Shown here: positions 25,475-33,038 of the stretch, piece after piece | Layout: each line of letters opens with the position of its first letter | How positions within the stretch are numbered: position 1 is the first letter of the stretch | Source of the DNA: Dyadobacter subterraneus | GTDB taxonomy: Bacteria; Bacteroidota; Bacteroidia; Cytophagales; Spirosomataceae | Length of the DNA: 64,000 nt | Direction of reading: 5' to 3' | Assembly (NCBI RefSeq): GCF_015221875.1 | Contig: NZ_JACYGY010000001.1 | Coordinates: forward strand, 5,000,501-5,064,500 | Made by a program: the position numbers and the translations under genes | Notes under the pieces: model-generated | Database searches by the model: none | What the model saw: the letters and a program-made list of their open reading frames with translations, nothing else | Told to the model about the DNA's origin: nothing

Positions 25475-26632
25475 CTATTTTACCAATCGAATTCCTGTGT
25501 ATTGCCAGCGTTCGTTGGTGTGAAAAAAGTTACGATATGTTTTACGGCTATGGTCTGGTGAAGTTGCTACCGAAGCGCCTCTCAGAACCATGCAGTTGAT
25601 CATGAATTTGCCATTATATTCTCCCACGGCACCTTTTGCTTTGGTAAAATTTGGATAGGCTAAATAAGCACTATTCGTCCATTCCCAACGCGTTCCCCAG
25701 GAGAATTGATCCGAAGCTATTTCCCACTCAAACTCAGTCGGCAGGCGCATTTCTTTCCATTGCGCATAAGCCCAGGCTTCGAAAAAACTTACGTGTGAAA
25801 GGATCGCTTTTGGATTCAGTTTTTCTAATCCCCCTAACGTAAAATAAAACCATTCTCCGTTTATTTTATGCCAGTACATTGGCGAATCTATGGTATTTTC
25901 GTTCACCCACGACCATCCTTCATCCAGCCATAAATTAAAATCCTGATAACCGCCGGCTTCAATAAATTCAATATATTCCTCATTGGTCACCAGTGCTTTG
26001 CTGATTTCAAAATCCTGCAAATAAACTTTGTGACGGCCCAGTTCATTATCAAAACTAAAACCTTTACCGTCATGTCCGATTTCATAAACGCCTTCGGAAA
26101 TATGTGCAAAACCGGTGTCTGAGTTTACATCATCAACCAGATTATGTCCATGTTTATAAACCGGAAAAGTCGGATTATGACCTAGAATATATTTGATGTC
26201 CGTTACCAGTAATTCCTGGTGCTGTTGCTCGTGGTGAAGACCTAATTCGATCAACGTCAATAATTTTTCATCTTCCAGTGTTTCGAGAAATGTATTCATA
26301 TGCTCGTCCACATATTGACGGTATGCATACACATATGAAACTTTCGGTCGCGTAATATTTCCCCTATCGGTACGGAGCACGCGGTCTCCTACATTGTTGT
26401 AATAACTGTTAAATAAATAGTTGAAGGTTTCGTCAAAAACGCGGTAATCAGGAAGGGAGCTTTTCAGAATAAAGGTTTCAAAAAACCATGTAGAATGAGC
26501 CAGATGCCATTTTGGGGGACTTACGAAGGGTACTGGCTGCGGTACATAATCTTCTGTTTCAAGAGGTTGACAAAGCTGTTCAGTATACTTTCTGACGACA
26601 TTATATCTTTCCCTAATGTTGGTGGTTTTCAT
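25475..26632 (-). CDS. egtB: Ergothioneine biosynthesis iron sulfoxide synthase EgtB
   Basis: 385 residues. EgtB joins hercynine to a cysteine-type thiol donor with oxygen at a non-heme iron. The N-terminal DinB-like part has the candidate iron ligands: a His in KWHLAHSTWFFETF (H43/H46) and H134/H138 in HHEQQHQELL. The C-terminal FGE-sulfatase-like domain has LPTEFEWEIAS, WGTRWEWTNSAY and LRGASVATSPDHSRKTYRNF. Its start overlaps the end of egtU by 20 bases. No egtA, egtC or egtE is in the window, so the thiol donor (cysteine or gamma-glutamylcysteine) and the final C-S lyase cannot be told from here. Confidence 0.93.
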   Translation of the reverse strand: MKTTNIRERYNVVRKYTEQLCQPLETEDYVPQPVPFVSPPKWHLAHSTWFFETFILKSSLPDYRVFDETFNYLFNSYYNNVGDRVLRTDRGNITRPKVSYVYAYRQYVDEHMNTFLETLEDEKLLTLIELGLHHEQQHQELLVTDIKYILGHNPTFPVYKHGHNLVDDVNSDTGFAHISEGVYEIGHDGKGFSFDNELGRHKVYLQDFEISKALVTNEEYIEFIEAGGYQDFNLWLDEGWSWVNENTIDSPMYWHKINGEWFYFTLGGLEKLNPKAILSHVSFFEAWAYAQWKEMRLPTEFEWEIASDQFSWGTRWEWTNSAYLAYPNFTKAKGAVGEYNGKFMINCMVLRGASVATSPDHSRKTYRNFFHTNERWQYTGIRLVK

Positions 26633-28193
26633 TAGACAAATAAAGTTTTAAATCTGTAATAGACTGTATATTCAATGATTGTGCCTGACTCCTGCGCATC
26701 ATCAGCGCATAGGCGTTATTAAAACCAATCGGTTTCAGCCAGCTTAATTTATATTGATCTGAGAATTCCTTTTGAACGAAGTTGAAAACCTTGTCACGGC
26801 TATCAATCATTCCGTCGAGTGTTTTTTTGTCTGGTTTGAGGATCACAAGCAGGCCCGTTCCGGTGTATTCCGGGTACATGTCGATCTCATTATTTGTTAA
26901 TGCATCAAAGCAAATTTTCGTTCCACCAAGTCCGGTTCTGGTTACAACTTTTAATTTTGTATTGCCTTCGATCAGCATTTTATACATATTAATCAGGATG
27001 TATTGCTCGGCAAAAATCTTTGATCCTAATCTTATTACCCCCTCATTGTTAGCAATTTGCGGTTTTTTATATAAACCTTTATCCAGCATAAAATCCAGCG
27101 CCACTTTTTCCGGAAGCTGTTTCAAATAATCGACTTTATAGTTTAATTCCGTCATGATGGAGTCGTTGATTACACCAGAAAGAATATCAAGCGCTGGCTG
27201 CAATTCAGGATATTTTTCCAGAACATCCCGGCGAACTAACGGTGCTGCGTAATAAGGAGGAAAAATTGATTTGTCGTCTTTTAAAGTAACCAGATCATAA
27301 GCCTTCAAACGGCCATCCGTACTATACCCGCTGATCACATCCAGTTTATTTTCAAACGCAGCTTTGTACATGACAGCGTCACTGATCACTACGGTTGGAA
27401 TATCCAGTTTGTATTTTGACCTAAGACCAAGATATCCATCTTCCCGGCCCATAAATTCTGGTGTAAAACCTGCCAAAACTTTTACCTGCGCACGAGGAAT
27501 GATGTAAAAAGAGGAACACACCAATAGAATTATCGGCAGAACAACCGAAACTTTTCGCATCGTTTTCAACTTTGCCTTTTGAAATAGTGAAAGCAGAAAA
27601 TCCAGGATAATGGCCAGCAATGCCGACGGAATGGCTCCCGCCAAAATCATATTGGTATTGTTTAAAGCAATCCCGCCAAATATAAATTCTCCTAATCCGC
27701 CCGCTGCGATATAGGCGGCCAAGGTTGCGACGCCAACATTAATAACGGTAGCAGTTCTGATTCCGGCCAGAATAACCGGCATGGCCAACGGCAATTCTAC
27801 ATTAAATAAAATCTGCCATTTGTTCATCCCCATACCACGAGCGGATTCGGTAATTCCCTGATCTACACTTGTAATTCCGGTATAAGTATTTCTGATAATT
27901 GGCAATAAAGCGTAAAGAAAAAGTGCTGCAATGGCCGGGAAAGCCCCAATTCCCAAAAGTGGAATCATAAAACCAAGTAATGCGATACTGGGAATTGTTT
28001 GCAAAATACCCGCAATACCAAGTACTGCCCAAGCCGCTTTCTTTTTTTCCGAAATCCAGATTCCCAGTGGTAAACCAACTGCGACTGCGATTAGAAGAGA
28101 AATGCAGGTTAAACCAATATGCGTGACGGTTTGAGACAACAATTTATCAGATTGCTGCATCATAAACTGCCAGAGATTTTGCTGCTCCGTCAT
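26613..28193 (-). CDS. egtU: ABC transporter permease fused to substrate-binding domain, EgtU-like, with permuted binding domain
   Basis: 526 residues. Residues 1-245 are an OpuC-type permease with about six membrane segments and the coupling motif ESARGMGMNKWQILFNVELP. Residues 247-526 form a ProX/OpuCC-like binding domain. Its two halves are in reversed order: the normally C-terminal segment (EFMGREDGYLGL, STDGRLKAYDLV, DDKSIFPPYYAAPLVRR) comes first, and the normally N-terminal segment (IRLGSKIFAEQYIL, GLGGTKICFDAL, IDMYPEYTGTGLL, IGFNNAYAL) comes last. TMD-SBP fusion is the layout of EgtU, the known ergothioneine importer, and operon linkage to egtB/egtD supports that substrate. Glycine betaine or choline remain alternatives. 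Confidence 0.82.
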   Translation of the reverse strand: MTEQQNLWQFMMQQSDKLLSQTVTHIGLTCISLLIAVAVGLPLGIWISEKKKAAWAVLGIAGILQTIPSIALLGFMIPLLGIGAFPAIAALFLYALLPIIRNTYTGITSVDQGITESARGMGMNKWQILFNVELPLAMPVILAGIRTATVINVGVATLAAYIAAGGLGEFIFGGIALNNTNMILAGAIPSALLAIILDFLLSLFQKAKLKTMRKVSVVLPIILLVCSSFYIIPRAQVKVLAGFTPEFMGREDGYLGLRSKYKLDIPTVVISDAVMYKAAFENKLDVISGYSTDGRLKAYDLVTLKDDKSIFPPYYAAPLVRRDVLEKYPELQPALDILSGVINDSIMTELNYKVDYLKQLPEKVALDFMLDKGLYKKPQIANNEGVIRLGSKIFAEQYILINMYKMLIEGNTKLKVVTRTGLGGTKICFDALTNNEIDMYPEYTGTGLLVILKPDKKTLDGMIDSRDKVFNFVQKEFSDQYKLSWLKPIGFNNAYALMMRRSQAQSLNIQSITDLKLYLSNENHQH

Positions 28194-29146
28194 CGCTTTC
28201 TTTTTATTTCAAGATAAACAGACTGAATTGTCTGTATGGAGATTTCTTTTAACGAATTACTTTCTTCATCTTTCACAATCAGCTTTTCCTGATTTTTTTC
28301 GGATAGTAATTCCATGCCTTCCCATAAACTTTGGCTGCTGATCAATGATGTTGGCGAAGTATTTTCAGCGTTAGCAAGCTCATTCCAGATATTCCTGAAT
28401 TTCAGCGCACTTAGTTCAAGCTGTAATCTTTGATGATTGAAAAAACTTTTGGAAAAATCGTTAGCTGGATTGAAAATTAATTCATCCGGCGTACCCGTTT
28501 GAACAATTACACCTTTATCCATCAAACAAATCTGATCGCCCAGTTCAAAAGCTTCCTGCACATCGTGGGTTACCAGAACAATCGTTTTACTTCTCAATTC
28601 CGGTAATTCACGAAATTCTTTTCGGATTCCCGCTCTCGTAATTGGATCTAATGCTCCGAACGGTTCGTCCATCAGCAAAACCGGCGGATCTGAGACAAGT
28701 GCGCGCGCTATGGCCACTCTTTGTTTTTGTCCGCCGCTTAATTCATCCGGATATTTATTGGCATATTCTGAAACCGGAAGTTTCAGTTGTTCCAACAAAG
28801 CCTCTGATCTCTTTCTTATTTTCTCTTTATCCCAACCTAAAAGATTGGGCACAACCGCTATATTTTCAGCAACGGTGTAATGAGGGAATAAACCGTTATT
28901 TTGAGAAACGTAACCAATACTTCGCCTCAAAATTTCCGGTTTGGAAGAAAAAATATCCTCCCCGTTAATCGTAATATTTCCGGAAGAAGGCTCTATTAAC
29001 CTGTTCAGCATTTTAAGCGTTGTCGTTTTCCCACAGCCGCTTGTACCAAGAAAAACCATAGTCTGGCCTTCCTTGACCTCAAAGGAAATATTTTTTACTG
29101 CATGAATACCGTTGAAATTTTTACTGATATTTTGGGCAATGATCAT
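28190..29146 (-). CDS. egtV: ABC transporter ATP-binding protein, EgtV-like
   Basis: 318 residues. The ATPase of an OpuC/EgtUV-type importer: Walker A GTSGCGKTT, Q-loop YVSQNNGLFP, signature LSGGQKQR, Walker B LLMDEPFGALD, H-loop LVTHD. A C-terminal extension of about 80 residues takes the place where OpuA-type proteins have CBS domains, but no clear CBS repeat was recognised. The stop overlaps the permease start by 4 bases, so the two subunits are coupled. The ergothioneine assignment comes from the operon, not from this sequence alone. Confidence 0.82.
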   Translation of the reverse strand: MIIAQNISKNFNGIHAVKNISFEVKEGQTMVFLGTSGCGKTTTLKMLNRLIEPSSGNITINGEDIFSSKPEILRRSIGYVSQNNGLFPHYTVAENIAVVPNLLGWDKEKIRKRSEALLEQLKLPVSEYANKYPDELSGGQKQRVAIARALVSDPPVLLMDEPFGALDPITRAGIRKEFRELPELRSKTIVLVTHDVQEAFELGDQICLMDKGVIVQTGTPDELIFNPANDFSKSFFNHQRLQLELSALKFRNIWNELANAENTSPTSLISSQSLWEGMELLSEKNQEKLIVKDEESNSLKEISIQTIQSVYLEIKRKR

Positions 29147-29217
29147 CAGGGCTGTTGTATCAGTTAAGCATTCTTAAAATTAATAATTTACTGGTAATCA
29201 ATACTGTAATTTACAAA

Positions 29218-30597
29218 TCACTTATCCAAAGTCATAAACAAGTTATTCAGCGATTCTGCATAGGTTGGATGCGCAAAAACACCGTTTTTGATTTGTTCAT
29301 AAGTAATACCGCCAATCATCGCCATTTGAAGAATTGTTACCACTTCTCCGCCTTCTGTTGCTAAAACTGACGCACCCAGGATTTTCCCTGAATCAGCGTC
29401 AATGACCGCTTTCATCATGCCTCGGGTATCACCTGTTTCGATGGCTCTGGCAACGCTGGTATTTGGAATTGTAGCAACAATTATCTTTTTCCCGCTTTCA
29501 TTAGCTTCCATTTCTGTCATGCCTACACGTCCAAGTTGCGGATCGATAAACATACAATATGGCACCAGACGATCTTTAATGGAGGCGTTTCCTTTTTCAA
29601 TTACATTTTCCTGGATAATCCGGTAATCGTCATAAGCGATATGCGTAAATGCCGGTCCGCCTTTCACATCTCCCAAAGCATAAATTCCCTCTTTGGTTGT
29701 TTCAAGCTTATCATTGACCTTAATATAACCCTTTTCATTTATTTCAACACCCGTAACATCAAGACCCAGGTCAGAGGTATTTGGTTTTCTTCCGGCCGCT
29801 ACTAAAACATGAGAACAGGAAATATTTTTCGAAGTTTGATCAACACCTAGAAAGAGCGTTATGTTACCACCTTCTTTCTTAATTAATTCGACCTTGCAAT
29901 CGGTAATAATTTCAATTTCCTCCTCTTTAAATATTTTACAGATTTCGTCAGCGATATCCTCATCTTCCCGATGCAAAATACGTTCTGATTGTTCCAGAAT
30001 AGTAACTTTGCTACCAAAACGACGATACATTTGCCCGAATTCCAGAGCTATATAACCACTACCGATTATCACCAAATGTTCAGGAATTTCGTCTAATTCC
30101 ATGATGCTGGTAGAAGTCAGATAATCAATTTTGTCTATTCCTTCAATTTCAGGAATTGATGGCTGTTCGCCTACATTCAGAAAAAATTTATCGGCTGACA
30201 AAACCTGCGTTTCGCCATTATTAAGTTTTACAGTGATTTCTTTTTCTCCTGTAAAAGTTGCAGTTCCGTAAATCAGATCCAGGTTTTCAGTTTCCAGAAT
30301 ACCCTTTTCAGAATTACCCCGCATTCTTAAAACGATCTCATTTTTTCGTTCCAGGATTTCGTGAAGATCCACGGTATATCCGCCGACATGAATACCCAGT
30401 TTTTCACTATTGGCAACTGACCAGGCTAGTTTTGCAGAAGAAATCATCGCTTTTGTAGGCGAGCATCCGTCATTTACACAGGTTCCGCCAACCCATCTCT
30501 TTTCAATTAAAGCAGTTTTCATTCCTGCTGCGGCAAGTTTTTTTGAAAGTGGCGTACCTGCCTGGCCGGAGCCGATTACAATTGCGTCGTACTTCAT
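29218..30597 (-). CDS. FAD-dependent pyridine nucleotide disulfide oxidoreductase (class I, MerA/Lpd-like)
   Basis: 459 residues. FAD site VIGSGQAGTPLSKKLAAAGM, redox pair C40/C45 in GGTCVNDGCSPTK, NAD(P)H site LVIIGSGYIALEFGQMYRRF, and the C-terminal catalytic HPTYAE of active disulfide reductases. It lacks the N-terminal heavy-metal domain and the C-terminal Cys pair of true mercuric reductase, so annotation as MerA would be wrong. It sits in the egt operon between DUF427 and egtV (71-base gap). Reduction of a low-molecular-weight thiol disulfide, possibly of ergothioneine or another cell thiol, is an inference. Confidence 0.88.
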   Translation of the reverse strand: MKYDAIVIGSGQAGTPLSKKLAAAGMKTALIEKRWVGGTCVNDGCSPTKAMISSAKLAWSVANSEKLGIHVGGYTVDLHEILERKNEIVLRMRGNSEKGILETENLDLIYGTATFTGEKEITVKLNNGETQVLSADKFFLNVGEQPSIPEIEGIDKIDYLTSTSIMELDEIPEHLVIIGSGYIALEFGQMYRRFGSKVTILEQSERILHREDEDIADEICKIFKEEEIEIITDCKVELIKKEGGNITLFLGVDQTSKNISCSHVLVAAGRKPNTSDLGLDVTGVEINEKGYIKVNDKLETTKEGIYALGDVKGGPAFTHIAYDDYRIIQENVIEKGNASIKDRLVPYCMFIDPQLGRVGMTEMEANESGKKIIVATIPNTSVARAIETGDTRGMMKAVIDADSGKILGASVLATEGGEVVTILQMAMIGGITYEQIKNGVFAHPTYAESLNNLFMTLDK

Positions 30598-30610
30598 AAT
30601 ATAGTGTGGT

Positions 30611-30892
30611 TCAGGCTTCTATTTTAACACCTTTCCAAAAGGCTACGTAATTTTTGATATTCTGGGCAGCGTCTTTTGGCTCAGGATAATACCAGGCTGC
30701 ATCAGGATTTGATCTTCCATCAACCTCCAAAGTATAATAAGAAGCTTCGCCTTTCCAGGGACAGGTTGTGTGTGTGGCCGATTCAATCAAATACCCCTTA
30801 TTTACAGATTGTATTGGGAAATAGTGGTTATTTTCAACAACAATTGTCTCGTCGCTTTCGGCAATTACTTCGTGATTCCAGATTGCTTTCAT
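30611..30892 (-). CDS. DUF427 domain protein
   Basis: 93 residues, a complete single DUF427 domain: IWNHEVIAESDETIVVENNH, YFPIQSV, the conserved THTTCPWKGEASYYTLEVDG and AAWYYPEPKDAAQNIKNYVA. The domain is a small beta fold of unknown function. It is the first gene of the egt operon, 13 bases before the flavin reductase, and lies just after the terminator of the gdpd gene. No canonical promoter box was seen upstream. Confidence 0.88.
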   Translation of the reverse strand: MKAIWNHEVIAESDETIVVENNHYFPIQSVNKGYLIESATHTTCPWKGEASYYTLEVDGRSNPDAAWYYPEPKDAAQNIKNYVAFWKGVKIEA

Positions 30893-30973
30893 GGTAAATT
30901 TATTATTGACAGATTTCTAAAAATTGGTAACAACATTTTTAGTGATAACATTAAAATTGTGCCTGATAAATAT

Positions 30974-31008
30974 AAAAAATGCCGGCAAGCATTTAAAACT
31001 TACCGGCA
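30974..31008 (-). terminator. Terminator downstream of the first gdpd gene
   Basis: On the minus strand a TGCCGG/CCGGCA stem (30980-30985 with 31003-31008), extended by three more pairs, is followed by a T-run at 30974-30979. It separates the SusCD/GDPD operon from the egt operon. Confidence 0.8.
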
Positions 31009-31047
31009 AAATCTGATTTATCGTATCGTCAAATCAGAAAATTCATT

Positions 31048-31947
31048 CTATTTTGTCTGGTAACTTCCAAAAAGTTTGATCATCCGGTCGGGCTGATTTG
31101 TGATGATTCCATCCACGCCATAAGTTGCCAACTGAGACATATCTTTTTCTTCATCAACTGTCCAGGGCAAAACCTGCACTTTATTTTCATGTGCTTTTTT
31201 CACCAATTCCTCATTTACCAGTGTATAATAAGGACTGTAAATATCTGGCTTGAAACCAAGTTTTGTGATATTATCATCAAAGCTATCTTTATTCATCAAC
31301 AAAAACGCCAGTTTAACTTTTGCATTTTCTTTGTGTAAAATCTGCAACGTACGTGCATCAAAAGATTGAATTGTTGTTCGGTTTTCGATTTTTTTCTTTT
31401 TGATCACATCCATAACCAGTGAAACAAAAACGTCTGGCGTTGGATTGTAAACGCCATCACCCGCCGGAGAAATTTTTGTCTCCATATTGTAATAAACAGG
31501 TTTCAGTTTATTCTTTTTCACATAAACTTCCACACTGTCAATTAGATCTGAAAGCAATGGTTTGTACGTTTTCATTTTCTTCTGCTCAGGAAAACGTGGA
31601 TGCGGTTTGCTGCCTCCATCAAATTTTCTGATGCTGTCGTACGGCATCTTATAAAGAGCCAGACTTTTTTCTTCACTTTTTGAGATTTGGGAACCGTCTG
31701 GTTTCAGCATAAAATCAGACGACATGTAGGAATCATGAGAAACTACAACTTTGCCGTCAGCAGAAATAACGCAATCCAGTTCCAGTGTTTTTGCCCCAAG
31801 TTTTACGGCGTTAATCATTGAAGTAACCGTATTTTCAGGATATAAAGCCATGCCGCCGCGATGCGCCTGAACGTCCAGTTTTTGTTGGGCGAAAGCGGTT
31901 GTTGAAAGTATAGTTCCGGTAAGTATTGTTAATATTATATGTTTCAT
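31048..31947 (-). CDS. Glycerophosphodiester phosphodiesterase, exported (copy 1)
   Basis: 299 residues with signal peptide MKHIILTILTGTILSTTAFA. GDPD signatures: VQAHRGGMALYPENT, LELDCVISADGKVVVSHD and, near the C-terminus, VLPWTVDEEKDMSQL and GVDGIITNQPDRM. The enzyme splits glycerophosphodiesters into glycerol-3-phosphate and an alcohol, in the periplasm. It is the last gene of the SusC/SusD/GDPD cluster and is separated from the second gdpd by an intergenic repeat. The two paralogues are clearly divergent. Confidence 0.9.
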   Translation of the reverse strand: MKHIILTILTGTILSTTAFAQQKLDVQAHRGGMALYPENTVTSMINAVKLGAKTLELDCVISADGKVVVSHDSYMSSDFMLKPDGSQISKSEEKSLALYKMPYDSIRKFDGGSKPHPRFPEQKKMKTYKPLLSDLIDSVEVYVKKNKLKPVYYNMETKISPAGDGVYNPTPDVFVSLVMDVIKKKKIENRTTIQSFDARTLQILHKENAKVKLAFLLMNKDSFDDNITKLGFKPDIYSPYYTLVNEELVKKAHENKVQVLPWTVDEEKDMSQLATYGVDGIITNQPDRMIKLFGSYQTK

Positions 31948-32144
31948 TTTGGAATTATTTGATTGATAATTTTATCTGTAATGGATAAGTAGGTTACCTG
32001 AAAATATTGCGGTGCTCTGCACCTTATGAACCCTGGGGAATTGCGGACTTCTACCGCGCGGCGGACCGCAAGTATTACGGTCCGCTGCACCTTGATCCCG
32101 ATTTGTATATCCGGTGTATCTACAAATATTTTGGTGCTCTGCAC
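31948..32144. repeat. Palindromic repeat element between the two gdpd genes
   Basis: GGTGCTCTGCACC occurs at 32011-32023 and 32133-32145, the latter preceded by CTACAAATATTTT. This is the same element family as the array at 20.3-20.8 kb. A different hairpin GCGGACC/GGTCCGC (32061-32067 with 32079-32085) lies between them. The second copy overlaps the stop codon of the upstream gdpd gene. A minus-strand ORF across it is not credible. Confidence 0.75.
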
Positions 32145-32978
32145 CTATTTCACCAAATTGTTTTTGATTGAAATTAACAAAGCCGGATCATCCGTGTAAA
32201 TACGTTCGACTCCAACTTTTAATAATTTCTCCAAAGTTTCACGATCATTCACCGTCCATGAACCAATGTGCAGTCCGGCTGCTTTTACTTTTTGAACTGT
32301 TTCTTCGGTGATTCCTTTGAAATGAATTACCAGCGTTTCAAATCCTTTTTCTTTCGCGATTTTAATATCTTCTTCCACATTGGTCGTTGGAAGTCTGTCC
32401 CAGAAAACCGGAATTTTCGGTGCAATTCTTTTTACATCCGACATGTATTTCAAGCTTCCGTCATTGAAACCTACCATATTTTCAGCTTTAAATTTTCTCA
32501 CAATTTCAATGGCTTCCGCAACGCAATCTGCTTTCGGCTGAATAGACAAGTGTGTCCGTTTTTGTTTCATGATCAGCTTTACGGCATCTTCCAAAAGCGG
32601 CATGTGCTGCGCCGGGCATTCAGCTAACGTCTTTCCATTTCTTGTACGGAAGTCCGTGGCGATATCCACTTTTTTCAATTCTTCATATGTTGAATTGGCA
32701 ATTGCGAGATCGATATCGCCTACTCTTTTAGTCGTGGGATCGTGCAGAACAACAATTTTGCCGTCCTTTGATTTATAAATATCAAGCTCAACCCAGTCTG
32801 CACCCAAATCCACTCCACTTTGGAAAGCCTGTAATGTATTTTCCGGATACTTAATCGAATTTCCACGATGCGCAGTCACGCCGTGGTGCAAGGAATCGGC
32901 AGAAAAATCGTTTGCCCTAACCGTTTTTGAAAAAGTTAAAATTGAGAAAACGGCCAGAAAAAGTGCTTTATTTTTCAT
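32145..32978 (-). CDS. Glycerophosphodiester phosphodiesterase, exported (copy 2)
   Basis: 277 residues from ATG 32978, where a signal peptide starts (MKNKALFLAVFSILTF). GDPD motifs: VTAHRGNSIKYPENTLQAF, WVELDIYKSKDGKIVVLHD, HLSIQPK, and the final IGSWTVNDRETLEKLL and GVERIYTDDP. It lies 60 bases after the SusD gene on the same strand, so it is probably co-transcribed with susC/susD and serves the imported or surface-bound substrate. Confidence 0.9.
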   Translation of the reverse strand: MKNKALFLAVFSILTFSKTVRANDFSADSLHHGVTAHRGNSIKYPENTLQAFQSGVDLGADWVELDIYKSKDGKIVVLHDPTTKRVGDIDLAIANSTYEELKKVDIATDFRTRNGKTLAECPAQHMPLLEDAVKLIMKQKRTHLSIQPKADCVAEAIEIVRKFKAENMVGFNDGSLKYMSDVKRIAPKIPVFWDRLPTTNVEEDIKIAKEKGFETLVIHFKGITEETVQKVKAAGLHIGSWTVNDRETLEKLLKVGVERIYTDDPALLISIKNNLVK

Positions 32979-33038
32979 ATTCAATGTTAAATAATGAACC
33001 GCAGATTTCACCATGAGATAAAACCTGCGGAATAATTT

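Noticed and set aside
29218..30597. Mercuric reductase
   Set aside because: It lacks the N-terminal metal-binding domain and the C-terminal cysteine pair, and there are no other mer genes.
31944..32144. 66-codon minus-strand ORF between the gdpd genes
   Set aside because: It is encoded by the palindromic repeat element and overlaps the start of a real gene.
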